DNA from: Akkermansia muciniphila
GTDB taxonomy: Bacteria > Verrucomicrobiota > Verrucomicrobiia > Verrucomicrobiales > Akkermansiaceae
NCBI RefSeq assembly: GCF_002884975.1
Contig: NZ_PJKB01000001.1
Span: forward strand, 1,388,401-1,452,400
Length of the DNA stretch: 64,000 nucleotides
Reading direction: 5' to 3'
A program made the position numbers and the translations under genes. Under the pieces are notes generated by a model that saw only the letters and a list, made by a program, of their open reading frames with translations, made no database searches and was not told the DNA's origin. This document shows, one piece after another, positions 50,347 through 59,738 of this stretch (position 1 is the first letter of the stretch; every line of letters starts with the position of its first letter).

Positions 50347-53103
50347 ATGAAGAGCGCAGCACATCACCAGGGACTTTCTGAACAGCAGGTTCTGGAAAAC
50401 CGGACCAAATACGGAGTCAACATCCTGACGCCCCCGGAAAAGGAACCCCTGTGGAAGCAGTTCCTGGAAAAATTCTCAGACCCCATCATCAAGATTCTGC
50501 TGGTTGCCCTGTTCCTGTCCGTAGGCGTGGCCTGCTACCAGTTCCTCACCGGAGCGGAACCGGCCAGCGTCTTTCTGGAACCCGTGGGCATTCTGGTAGC
50601 CATCCTGCTGGCCACCTGCGTGGGCTTCGCCTTTGAGGTGAGCGCCAACAAAAAATTTGAAATCCTGAACCAGGTCAATGACGACACCATGGTCCAGGTG
50701 ATCCGCGGCGGCAACATTTGCGAACTGCCCCGCCGCGACGTGGTGGTGGGAGACATCGTCATCCTGAATACCGGGGAGGAAGTCCCGGCGGACGGTGTGC
50801 TGCTGGAAGCCGTTTCCCTCCAGGTGAACGAGTCCACGCTGACGGGGGAACCCCTCATCGGCAAAACCACGGTGGAGGCGGAATTCAAGAAGGACGCCAC
50901 CTACCCCTCCAACCACGTCCTGAAGGGAACTACCGTGGTGGACGGCCACGGCATCATGGAAGTGACTTCCGTAGGGGACAGGACGGAATACGGCAAGGTT
51001 TATGAAGGCTCCCAGATTGACAACAAGGTGCAGACGCCCCTCAACCGCCAGCTTTCCCGGCTGGGCGACCTCATCACCTGGGCCAGCTACGCCATTGCTG
51101 CCCTCATCATCATCGGGCGCCTTACCCTGTACTTCTCCCATCTGTCCGGCCCCGTGGAATGGCTGAGCGCGGGAACCTACATTCTGAACACGCTGATGAT
51201 TGCCGTGACCGTCATCGTGGTCACGGTCCCGGAAGGGCTGCCGATGAGCGTCACCCTGAGCCTGGCCCTGAGCATGAAGAGCATGCTGGCCAACAACAAC
51301 CTGGTGCGCAAGATGCACGCCTGCGAAACCATGGGGGCCGCCACCGTCATCTGCACGGACAAGACGGGCACCCTGACGCGCAACCAGATGAACGTATACA
51401 AGGCGGATTTCTACGGCCTGGGGAATGCCGCCCCGGCGGACAACGAGCTGGGCGACCTGATCCGGGAGGGCATTTCCGTGAACTCCACCGCCTTTCTGGA
51501 TTATGCGGATCCGGACCACATCAAGGCCTTGGGCAATCCCACGGAAGGGGCGCTGCTGCTGTGGCTGCATGGGCAGGGCGTGAATTACCTGGACCTGCGG
51601 GAAAACGCCCGCGTGCTGGAACAGCTCACCTTTTCCACGGAACGCAAGTACATGGCTACCGTGGTGGAATCCCCCCTGCTGGGCAAAAAGGTTCTTTACG
51701 TAAAGGGCGCACCGGAAATCGTGCTGGGCCTCTGCTCCACCGTCCTGACTCCGGAAGGCCGGGTGCCCGCCGCAGACATGCGCCCCGCCATTGAAGAACG
51801 GCTGCTGGCCTACCAGAACCAGGCCATGCGCACGCTGGGCTTCGCGTACCGCATCCTGGATGATGACGCCCCGGTGTTTGAGGACGGCCGCGTCATCCGC
51901 ACGGACCTGGTTTACCTGGGTATAGCCGCCATTTCAGACCCCGTCCGGGATGACGTGCCCCAAGCCGTGAAGGACTGCATGGACGCGGGCATCAGCATTA
52001 AGATCGTCACCGGAGACACGCCCGGCACCGCGCGGGAAATAGGCCGCCAGATCGGCCTGTGGACGGAGGCGGACACGCCGGACCGCCTGATGACGGGCGT
52101 GGAGTTTGAACAGACGCCGGACGAAGAACTGCTGGACCGCGTGATGGACCTGAAAATTATGTGCCGCGCCAGGCCCATGGACAAGGAACGCCTGGTGAAG
52201 CTGCTCCAGAAGAAGGACCAGGTGGTGGCCGTCACCGGGGACGGAACGAACGACGCCCCGGCCCTGAACGCCGCGCAGGTGGGCCTTTCCATGGGAGACG
52301 GCACCACCGTAGCCAAGGAGGCCAGCGCCATCACCATTCTGGACAACTCCTTCATGAGCATTTCCCGCGCCGTCATGTGGGGGCGCTCCCTGTACCGGAA
52401 CATCCAGCGCTTCATCGTCTTCCAGATGACCATCAACGTGGCGGCCTGCCTCATCGTGCTCATCGGCGCGTTCCTGGGCACGGAATCCCCCCTCACGGTC
52501 ACGCAGATGCTCTGGGTGAACCTCATCATGGATACCTTCGCCGCGCTGGCCCTGGCCTCCCTCCCGCCGGACGAACGCGTGATGCAGGACCCGCCGCGCA
52601 AGACCACGGACCATATCATCACCCGCCCCATGGGCCGGAATATCCTGGGCGTGGGCATCCTGTTCGTGGCCTTCCTGTTCGGCCTGCTCCAGTACTTCAA
52701 GCATGCGGACATCACCAGCCTGACGCAGTTCAGCCTCAGCGGCTACTTCGGCAGCTACCTGGATTTCTCCTCACCGGAACATGAACTGACGGGCTATGAA
52801 CTCTCCCTGTTCTTCACCATCTTTGTTCTCCTCCAATTCTGGAATATGTTCAATGCCAAGGCCTTTAATACGCACCAGAGCGCCTTTGCCCGAATGGGGG
52901 CCAGCATCGGGGGATTCGGGCTGGTGGCCCTGCTCATCCTGGCCGGGCAGTACCTCATCGTCACCTTCGGCGGCAAGATGTTCAACGTGGTGCCGCTGAG
53001 CTGGACAGACTGGGGCATCATCTTTGCCGGCACCTCCCTCGTCCTGTGGATCGGGGAGCTGGTGCGCGCCTTCACGCCGGACAAATCCCCCAGCCGTCCG
53101 TAA
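50347..53103 (+). CDS. PMCA-type calcium-translocating P-type ATPase
   Basis: A 918-residue P-type ATPase of the type IIB (PMCA-like) group. N-terminal cation-ATPase domain (HHQGLSEQQVLENRTKYG), TGE motif in LTGEPLIGKT, phosphorylated Asp338 in DKTGTLTRNQ, PEGLP in helix M4, hinge GDGTNDAPAL and ten predicted helices in total. It should pump Ca2+ out of the cytoplasm. PMCA-type enzymes are known from eukaryotes and some bacteria. The 172-base upstream gap shows no clear promoter. Confidence 0.92.
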   Translation: MKSAAHHQGLSEQQVLENRTKYGVNILTPPEKEPLWKQFLEKFSDPIIKILLVALFLSVGVACYQFLTGAEPASVFLEPVGILVAILLATCVGFAFEVSANKKFEILNQVNDDTMVQVIRGGNICELPRRDVVVGDIVILNTGEEVPADGVLLEAVSLQVNESTLTGEPLIGKTTVEAEFKKDATYPSNHVLKGTTVVDGHGIMEVTSVGDRTEYGKVYEGSQIDNKVQTPLNRQLSRLGDLITWASYAIAALIIIGRLTLYFSHLSGPVEWLSAGTYILNTLMIAVTVIVVTVPEGLPMSVTLSLALSMKSMLANNNLVRKMHACETMGAATVICTDKTGTLTRNQMNVYKADFYGLGNAAPADNELGDLIREGISVNSTAFLDYADPDHIKALGNPTEGALLLWLHGQGVNYLDLRENARVLEQLTFSTERKYMATVVESPLLGKKVLYVKGAPEIVLGLCSTVLTPEGRVPAADMRPAIEERLLAYQNQAMRTLGFAYRILDDDAPVFEDGRVIRTDLVYLGIAAISDPVRDDVPQAVKDCMDAGISIKIVTGDTPGTAREIGRQIGLWTEADTPDRLMTGVEFEQTPDEELLDRVMDLKIMCRARPMDKERLVKLLQKKDQVVAVTGDGTNDAPALNAAQVGLSMGDGTTVAKEASAITILDNSFMSISRAVMWGRSLYRNIQRFIVFQMTINVAACLIVLIGAFLGTESPLTVTQMLWVNLIMDTFAALALASLPPDERVMQDPPRKTTDHIITRPMGRNILGVGILFVAFLFGLLQYFKHADITSLTQFSLSGYFGSYLDFSSPEHELTGYELSLFFTIFVLLQFWNMFNAKAFNTHQSAFARMGASIGGFGLVALLILAGQYLIVTFGGKMFNVVPLSWTDWGIIFAGTSLVLWIGELVRAFTPDKSPSRP

Positions 53104-53211
53104 GCCTTCCGGACAGCTCATGCGGGGGAATACGCCTGCATGACACGGACGGCGCTGCCGCCCGGAAAGCCTTCTTTCAACAAAGGAGGCCGCAGGCGTG
53201 TCATTGACAGC

Positions 53212-54369
53212 ATGGACTTGACACGCCTGACGGGCTCTATCTCCGGCTCCGCCGTTCTCCTCTTCCTGTTCTCCCTCCTTTTCTCCGGGTGCAAAAAGAC
53301 GGAACAGGTCCCGCATGAAACGCCCACGCTTATTTATGAACAGCCGGTTACGATGGATATACCGGTCAAGGGAAGCTGGGTGGGCCATCTGGACGGAGTG
53401 GACAACGCCGCCATCCTTCCCCAGGTAACGGGCTACCTGCTGACGCAGAATTACACTAACGGAGCCCTGGTGAAGAAGGGGGAGGTGCTCTTCCGCATTG
53501 ACGATTCCACCTTCAAGGACCAGGCAGCCAGAGCCAAGGCAACCCTGGAACAGGCGCAGGCCCAGCTCCAGCAGTTGAATTACGACTTGGAGATTTACAA
53601 GCCCCTGGCCGCGGAGAACGCCATTTCCAAGCAGAAGTATGAGGATACGCGCCTGTCCGCCATCGCCGCGCAGGCGCAGGTGCAGCAGGCCACCGCCGCC
53701 CTGGCGCTGGCGGAGAAGAATCTTTCCTATACGGTGCTTTACTCCCCCTTTGACGGAATCGCCGGCATTTCCAAGACGAATATAGGCGATCTGGTCAGCC
53801 CGGAGAGCGGCCCCCTGGCCGTCGTCTCCTCCGTCAATCCCATCCGCGTCAATTTTGCCGTCACCCAGCAGGAATGGATCCAGCAGGCAGGCAAGAACGG
53901 GGATGAAGGCGTTCAGACGGGCAGCAAGCTGGACATTACGCTGAAGGACGGCACCAAGTACCCGGAACAGGCCACCGTGGTAGCCATTGACCGGGCATTC
54001 AACCCCCAGACAGGCACCATCCGCGTGCAGGCGGACCTTCCCAACGGGAATTACCTGCTGCGCCCCGGCATGTTCATCACCGCCACGGCAAAGCTGGCTA
54101 CCGTCAAGAACGCGCTGACCGTTCCGTCCAAGGCTCTTCTTTCCACCCAGGGCCGCTTTTTCGTCATCGCGCTGGATGAGCGCGACCATCCTTCCATCAT
54201 CCCCGTACAGGCCGGAACACAGGTAGGGGAGCGCCAGCAGGTCATTCCGCTTAAACCGGATTCCCTCACCCCGCAGAGCAAGGTGGTGGTGGATGGCCTT
54301 CTCCAGGCGGAAATGGCCTCCAGAAATCCGGCCGCACACCTGAAGGCAGTCCCCGCCAGCAACCCGTAA
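53212..54369 (+). CDS. RND efflux periplasmic adaptor subunit, lipoprotein
   Basis: About 385 residues. The signal peptide has a lipobox FSGC (Cys27). The AcrA/MexA layout follows: lipoyl half (ILPQVTGYLLTQNYTNGALVKKGEVLFRIDD), a coiled-coil hairpin with repeated AQAQ, second lipoyl half (SPFDGIAGISKTNIGDLVSP), then beta-barrel and membrane-proximal domains. It links the inner-membrane pump to an outer-membrane channel. I chose the ATG at 53212 directly before the signal peptide. The pump gene starts 12 bases downstream. Confidence 0.93.
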   Translation: MDLTRLTGSISGSAVLLFLFSLLFSGCKKTEQVPHETPTLIYEQPVTMDIPVKGSWVGHLDGVDNAAILPQVTGYLLTQNYTNGALVKKGEVLFRIDDSTFKDQAARAKATLEQAQAQLQQLNYDLEIYKPLAAENAISKQKYEDTRLSAIAAQAQVQQATAALALAEKNLSYTVLYSPFDGIAGISKTNIGDLVSPESGPLAVVSSVNPIRVNFAVTQQEWIQQAGKNGDEGVQTGSKLDITLKDGTKYPEQATVVAIDRAFNPQTGTIRVQADLPNGNYLLRPGMFITATAKLATVKNALTVPSKALLSTQGRFFVIALDERDHPSIIPVQAGTQVGERQQVIPLKPDSLTPQSKVVVDGLLQAEMASRNPAAHLKAVPASNP

Positions 54370-54381
54370 GCTCCTCTCCCC

Positions 54382-57300
54382 ATGGCTGATTTCTTCATTA
54401 AGCGCCCCATCCTCTCCATCTGCCTCTCCATCATCCTCGTGCTGCTGGGGAGCTTCGCCATTCTGCGGCTCCCCATTTCCGAGTATCCGGACATCATCCC
54501 GCCCTCCATCCAGGTAACGGCCACCTATCCGGGGGCGGACTGCGAGACGGTGGTCAAATCCATCGCCTCCCCCATTGAACAGCAGATGTCCGGCGTGGAC
54601 GGGATGTCCTACATGACTTCCGTCAATACCAACAACGGGCAGATGAGCATGATGATCCTCTTTGAGATCGGCACGGAGGCGAACATGGACCAGGTGCTTT
54701 CCTACCTGCGCTACGGGCAGGCCACCTCCCAGCTTCCGCCGGAAGTGAGCGAGCTGGGCGTCTCCCTGCGCAAAACCAGCGGACTGCCCGCCCTGGTCCT
54801 CAGCTTTTATTCCCCCCAGGGAACCTACGACGGCCTCTGGCTGGCGAATTACGCCTACATCAATATGGTGGACGCCATCAAACGCGTGCCCGGCGTGGGT
54901 GACGTGCAGGTGTTCGGAGCCGGCCGTTATGCCATGCGCATCTGGCTGAATCCGGAAAAGATGGCGGCCCTGAACATTACGGCCCGTGACGTGATGCTGG
55001 CCGTACAGGCCCAGAACGCCGTAAATCCGGCGGGCAAGATAGGCGCGCAGCCCGCTCCGCCGGACCAGCAGCTTTCCTTTACCGTGAAGGCTCCCGGGCG
55101 CCTGAGCAGCGTGAAGGAGTTTGAAAACATTGTAGTGCGCGGACAGGGCAGCTCCATCGTGCGGGTAAGTGACGTCGCCCGCGTGGAACTGGGATCGGAA
55201 ACATACAGTCTCAGTTCTTCCGTGAACGGCATGCCTGCCGCCTCCATCGGCATTTATGAAGCGCCCGGAGGGAATGCCCTCCAGATGGTGGACAATATCA
55301 AGACCCTGCTGGAAAAAAGCAATTTGCCTCCGGGAATGGACTATCTGGTGTCCCTGGATTCCACCCTGGCCGTCCGCGCAGGCATTGACGACATCGTCAA
55401 CACGCTGGTCACGGCCCTGGGCCTTGTGGTGCTGGTGGTGTTCATCTTCCTGCAAGGCTGGCGCGGCACGCTGATTCCGGCCTTTGCCGTTCCGGTCTCC
55501 ATCATCGGCGCCTTCATTGCCTTCCCGTTCTTCGGATTCTCCATCAACACCATCTGCCTGATGGGGCTGGTGCTGGCCATCGGCCTGGTGGTGGATGACG
55601 CCATCGTGGTGGTGGAGGCGGTGAAGAACCATATTTCCCACGGGGAAAAGCCCATGCAGGCCACCATCGCCGCCATGAGGGAGGTTTCCGGCCCCGTGGT
55701 GAGCACGGCCCTGGTCATCGCCTGCGTGTTCGTTCCCACCATGCTGCTGCCCGGCGTCACGGGCAAACTGTTTGAGCAGTTTGCCGTCACCATCGGCACG
55801 GCCATCCTCATTTCCGCCTTCTGCGCGCTGTCCCTCAGCCCCACCCTGTCCGCCGGGCTGCTGAAATCAGGCAAATCCGACACCATCCCCCTGCTGGGGC
55901 CGTTATTCAAGGCCTTCAACAACGGCTTCGGCAAAGCGCGGGACTGGTACGTGAACGCCTGCGAGTGGCTTATCCGCCGCATGTGGCTTTCCATCCTGCT
56001 GCTGGCCGCCATGACGGCAGCGCTCTTCCCCCTGGCCAAGCTCATTCCCACGGGCTTCCTTCCCAATGAAGACCAGGGCTACCTGTTCGGGGGCGTGGAA
56101 ATGCCGGACAATACCTCCCTGAACGTCACGGAGGCCACAGCCGCGCGAATCGAACGGATTATCCGGGAGAACCCCGGCGTGGAGGTGGTCACCACCGTGA
56201 ACGGCTTCAACCTGATCAGCTCCGTCCAGAGTTCCTCCAACTCCTTCTTCTTCATTTCCCTGAAACCGTGGTCCGAACGGAAGGCTCCCGGAATGACGGC
56301 GGACGGCATCGCCGCCAGCTTGAAGAGCAAGCTGAACGCGGAGGTTTCCTCCGGCATGGCGTATGTAGTTCCCCCGCCGCCCCTGCCGGGCGTGGGCACG
56401 TCCGGGGACGTCACCTTCCTGCTGGAAGACCGCCAGGGCATCGGCGAGAAATTCCTGGCCGCCAATACGGCCAAATTCATCGCGGCCGCCGAGAAACGGC
56501 CTGAAATCGCGGGCATCAGCAATTTCATGTCTCCGTCCAACCTTCAGTACAATCTGAACGTGAACACGGAACAGGCTACCCTCCAGAACATGGACGTGGA
56601 TGAGATTTACGCGACCATCCAGGCGTACATGGGGAGCACCTTCCTGAACAACTTCAACATTTACGGCCAGGAATGGCAGGTGTACATGCAGGCGGACGCC
56701 CCGTACCGGAACAACATCGACAAGCTTTCCATGTTTTACGTGCGCAACAATGACGGGGATCCGGTCCCGCTGGATTCCGTCATCAACGTCACGCACGGCT
56801 GGGCTCCGGAATTCCTGATCCGCCAGAACATGTTCAACAGCTCCCAGCTTAACGTCACCCCGGCGCCCGGCTATTCCTCCGGGCAGGTGATGAACGCGCT
56901 GGAGGAAGTCTTTGCCCAGACCATGCCGGCAGCCATGGGGTATGACTATTCCGGCATGAGCTACCAGGAACAACAGGCGCAGAAGGGAATCACCATCGGC
57001 ATGATCTTCATTGCCTCCGCCGTGTTCGTCTTCCTGATCCTGGCCTCCCTGTATGAAAGCTGGTCTCTCCCCGTGGCCATCTTCATGACCGCTCCCATCG
57101 CCATCCTGGGCGCTTTCCTGGCCCTGTGGATATTCGGGCTGGACCTGAACATTTACTCGGAAATCGGCCTCATCGTGCTGATTGCGCTGGCGGCTAAGAA
57201 TGCCATCCTCATCGTGGAATTTGCCGTGCTGGAACTCCGGCAGGGCACGGACCTGCTCACGGCCACGCTGGACGCGGCCAGAATCCGCCTGCGCCCCATC

Positions 57301-57543
57301 CTGATGACCTGCTTTGCCTTCATCATGGGCTGCCTTCCGCTGGCCCTGGCTACGGGTGCGGGAGCGGCGGCGCGGCGGGTGGTGGGCGTGGGGGTGATCG
57401 GCGGGATGATCACGGCCGTCTTCATCGGCGTATTCTTCATCCCCTCCTTCTTCTACCTGATCGCCAAGCTGGCCAAGCTGGATAAGAAAGCGGCGCGGAA
57501 GCTCCAGGAACAGGCGCAGAGCGCAACCGCTCCGGCAAAATAA
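54382..57543 (+). CDS. RND efflux transporter (AcrB/HAE1 type)
   Basis: A 1053-residue inner-membrane proton antiporter of the HAE1 family. N-terminus FFIKRPILSICLSIILVLLG, twelve predicted helices, two large periplasmic loops, and the proton-relay Asp pair in GLVVDDAIVVVE. The second copy of the helix repeat has AAKNAILIVEFA. Such pumps expel drugs, bile salts or other lipophilic compounds. The adaptor is upstream, but no outer-membrane channel (TolC-like) gene is adjacent, so it must use one from elsewhere. Confidence 0.95.
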   Translation: MADFFIKRPILSICLSIILVLLGSFAILRLPISEYPDIIPPSIQVTATYPGADCETVVKSIASPIEQQMSGVDGMSYMTSVNTNNGQMSMMILFEIGTEANMDQVLSYLRYGQATSQLPPEVSELGVSLRKTSGLPALVLSFYSPQGTYDGLWLANYAYINMVDAIKRVPGVGDVQVFGAGRYAMRIWLNPEKMAALNITARDVMLAVQAQNAVNPAGKIGAQPAPPDQQLSFTVKAPGRLSSVKEFENIVVRGQGSSIVRVSDVARVELGSETYSLSSSVNGMPAASIGIYEAPGGNALQMVDNIKTLLEKSNLPPGMDYLVSLDSTLAVRAGIDDIVNTLVTALGLVVLVVFIFLQGWRGTLIPAFAVPVSIIGAFIAFPFFGFSINTICLMGLVLAIGLVVDDAIVVVEAVKNHISHGEKPMQATIAAMREVSGPVVSTALVIACVFVPTMLLPGVTGKLFEQFAVTIGTAILISAFCALSLSPTLSAGLLKSGKSDTIPLLGPLFKAFNNGFGKARDWYVNACEWLIRRMWLSILLLAAMTAALFPLAKLIPTGFLPNEDQGYLFGGVEMPDNTSLNVTEATAARIERIIRENPGVEVVTTVNGFNLISSVQSSSNSFFFISLKPWSERKAPGMTADGIAASLKSKLNAEVSSGMAYVVPPPPLPGVGTSGDVTFLLEDRQGIGEKFLAANTAKFIAAAEKRPEIAGISNFMSPSNLQYNLNVNTEQATLQNMDVDEIYATIQAYMGSTFLNNFNIYGQEWQVYMQADAPYRNNIDKLSMFYVRNNDGDPVPLDSVINVTHGWAPEFLIRQNMFNSSQLNVTPAPGYSSGQVMNALEEVFAQTMPAAMGYDYSGMSYQEQQAQKGITIGMIFIASAVFVFLILASLYESWSLPVAIFMTAPIAILGAFLALWIFGLDLNIYSEIGLIVLIALAAKNAILIVEFAVLELRQGTDLLTATLDAARIRLRPILMTCFAFIMGCLPLALATGAGAAARRVVGVGVIGGMITAVFIGVFFIPSFFYLIAKLAKLDKKAARKLQEQAQSATAPAK

Positions 57544-57585
57544 CCACCGCACCCGGAACGGGAAATCCTGCGACCGCCCTCCTGC

Positions 57586-58968
57586 CTACATCCAGAATAT
57601 CCACGCCCAGAAGGCCTTGACGAAGATGAGCACTGCATCAATCAGCAGCCCCACCTTGACCATGGTCATCTGGGGGAATTTCCCCGTGGCATAAGCCAGG
57701 GCGTTGGGCGGCGTGGATACCGGGAGCATGAAGGCGCAGGACGCGCCTATGCCTACCAGAAGCACCAGCGGCGTGGCGGACATTCCCATGGCGGCAGCCA
57801 CCGTCACCATCAGGGGAGCCACCAGGGCCGCGCTGGCCGTATTGGAGCAGAATTCCGTCAGTGACGAGATGAAGACACTGATGATGAGCAGAATGACAAG
57901 GGGGTTCTGCCCCATGGCAATGGAAGATACCTGGTCCGCAAGAAATCCCGCCGCGCCTGTCTGGACGAGGATGCTGCTGAGCGTGATGCCGCCGCCGAAC
58001 AGCAGCAGAACGCCCCAGTCCGTGTTTTTGGCAATGCCGCCCCAGTTGATGACTCCGCACAGGGGCAGCAGCACCGCGGCGCACAGCGCAATGAGCGTAT
58101 CCATGGCCGGAATGCCGCCCAGCGCGGCGGAAAGGAAGCTGCTGCACATCCAGCTCCCGGCTACCAGCACGAACAAAACCAGAACGCGCACCTGCCTGGC
58201 ATTCAGCCGGCTCCCCTGCTCATTGCCTTCTTCCGGGGTCATGTCCACATGCAGGCCCAGCCGCGGCCGGAAGAACAGGTACATCAGGAAGAAAACGACT
58301 ACCCCGAATACCAGGACAATCGGCATGGCAATCCGGAACCATTCCGCAAATCCCATGCCGAGCTCATGCGCCGCAATGGCATTGGGAGGGGAGCCCACCA
58401 GCGTCCCCATGCCGCCAATGGAAGCGCTGTACGCCACTCCCAGCACGGCAAAAGGGGCCGTGGTCTTGAGTTTTTCCGGCGGAACGCGGTCCAGCAGGCC
58501 GATCACGAGGGGGAGCATCATGGCCGCCGTGGCCGTGTTGGACATCCACATGGAGAGGAAGGCCGTAGCCAGGAAGATCAGCACCAGCGCCATGCCCAGG
58601 CTTCCCTTGGCCATTTGAAGGATTTTCCCCGCCAGCCAGATGTCAATTTTCTGTTCATGAAGGGCTCCGGCCATGGCAAAGCCGCCGAAGAACAGGAAAA
58701 TGGTGGGATCAGCAAAGCCCGCCAGCGCCCTGGCTCCCGGAAGAATGCCCATGAACATGGCGAGCACCGGCACCAGCAGGGCGGTTACGGTCACGTGCAG
58801 GGCCTCCGTCAGCCACAGAATGCCGATGAAGGTGAGTATGGCCAGCCCCCTGGCTACTTCCGGCTCCACGGGGAGCCACTTGAGCATGGCCAGGAAAAGG
58901 AGCACGTCACACGCAATGATGATGTAATTGCGGTGCCCCTTGGCGGTGTCTGTGGTACGATGGCGCAT
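57586..58968 (-). CDS. DASS-family (SLC13) sodium/dicarboxylate transporter
   Basis: About 460 residues with roughly a dozen hydrophobic helices. Two SNT motifs, WMSNTATAAMM and EFCSNTASAAL, mark the repeated substrate and Na+ sites of the divalent-anion:Na+ symporter family. The final part NALAYATGKFPQMTMVKVG fits the family. Succinate, fumarate or citrate are likely cargo; with the succinate-propionate pathway in this window, succinate transport is a natural guess. I start at the ATG at 58968; an upstream start would add 32 charged residues. It converges with the RND operon. Confidence 0.9.
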   Translation of the reverse strand: MRHRTTDTAKGHRNYIIIACDVLLFLAMLKWLPVEPEVARGLAILTFIGILWLTEALHVTVTALLVPVLAMFMGILPGARALAGFADPTIFLFFGGFAMAGALHEQKIDIWLAGKILQMAKGSLGMALVLIFLATAFLSMWMSNTATAAMMLPLVIGLLDRVPPEKLKTTAPFAVLGVAYSASIGGMGTLVGSPPNAIAAHELGMGFAEWFRIAMPIVLVFGVVVFFLMYLFFRPRLGLHVDMTPEEGNEQGSRLNARQVRVLVLFVLVAGSWMCSSFLSAALGGIPAMDTLIALCAAVLLPLCGVINWGGIAKNTDWGVLLLFGGGITLSSILVQTGAAGFLADQVSSIAMGQNPLVILLIISVFISSLTEFCSNTASAALVAPLMVTVAAAMGMSATPLVLLVGIGASCAFMLPVSTPPNALAYATGKFPQMTMVKVGLLIDAVLIFVKAFWAWIFWM

Positions 58969-59268
58969 ATCTGAAAAAAACAAGATGGTGTTATTCCTTT
59001 TTGTACGCCTCCGGGGGTCAGAGTCAATATCATTCCGGAAGAACCCAGAAGAAGCCCCCTTCACGGGTCATGAACCAGGGAGAAAGGGCGCCGTTCAGAA
59101 CCCGGGCCATACCTTCCCGGCGTGGGAGGAAAAGTTCCTCCGTCCCTGCCCTTGATCCTTTTGAAGGCAGGAGGGTTCCGGGCATGCAAAAAGCCGCCGC
59201 GTGTTTGCGCGGCGGCTTGTGAAAACTGTTTGATTGACGCACGGAGGGGGAGACCTCCGCCCAGGCAA
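58969..59268. other. Non-coding stretch upstream of the transporter gene
   Basis: About 300 bases without a convincing gene. It holds the promoter region of the transporter gene on the minus strand (AT-rich around 58970-59010) and the terminator at 59188-59218 of the small basic-protein gene. I see nothing else in it. Confidence 0.6.
59188..59218 (-). terminator. Intrinsic terminator of the small basic-protein gene
   Basis: AAGCCGCCGCG (59191-59201) and its perfect complement (59208-59218) enclose a six-base loop, with a run of five T on the minus strand (59192-59188). A strong terminator, 51 bases after the stop at 59269. Confidence 0.88.
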
Positions 59269-59541
59269 TTATTCAGCGGCGGGTTCGGCGGCCTTCTTGG
59301 CAGCCGGCTTTTTGGCGGGGGCCTTCTTGGCTGCGGGAGCCTTGGTTTCAGCCTTCTTGGCGGGGGCCTTGGCCGCGGTCTTTTTGGCGGGAGCTTCCTT
59401 GGCGGCAGGCTTGGCGTCCTTGGCAACGGGAACGGCCAGACGAATAGGCGTATTGGAATTCAACTTGGACTGTTCCTTCTTACGCTTGATGTATTCAACA
59501 CGTCTGCGGCGCTTGGTGACTTTGCGGATTTGCTGTCCCAT
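59269..59541 (-). CDS. Small Lys/Ala/Pro-rich basic protein, histone-H1-like tail
   Basis: A 90-residue protein. The first 28 residues are very basic (TKRRRRVEYIKRKKEQSK). Residues 43-90 are repeats of Ala-Lys-Lys-Pro type (PAAKKA, KAPAKK), like the tails of eukaryotic histone H1 and bacterial H1-like proteins (AlgP, Hc1 type). Strong binding to DNA or RNA is likely; the tail is probably disordered. It could be a nucleoid or ribosome-associated protein, but the N-terminal domain matches nothing I know. It is transcribed alone with its own strong terminator. Confidence 0.75.
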   Translation of the reverse strand: MGQQIRKVTKRRRRVEYIKRKKEQSKLNSNTPIRLAVPVAKDAKPAAKEAPAKKTAAKAPAKKAETKAPAAKKAPAKKPAAKKAAEPAAE

Positions 59542-59580
59542 AGTGATAATTGCTATGATATTTACTAATTCTTAAGAGCT

Positions 59581-59595
59581 CCATGTGGCACATGG
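59581..59595. promoter_or_regulatory. Dyad-symmetric element upstream of the basic-protein gene
   Basis: CCATGTG and CACATGG flank a single central base, a perfect 15-base palindrome with a one-base centre. It lies 40 bases before the start at 59541, in an AT-rich promoter region. Could be an operator for a dimeric regulator; no proof. Confidence 0.35.
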
Positions 59596-59738
59596 GCGTG
59601 GATACAACTACCAACCCCGCATGCCATACGCAAGCACAAAGCGTTATTAAGGCACAGAAAGACATCGGCACTCCCCGCTTTTCCCAACCGGGTCCCGGAA
59701 AACGGAACGGGGGAGCCAGCGCAGAGCGGGGCGGCATT

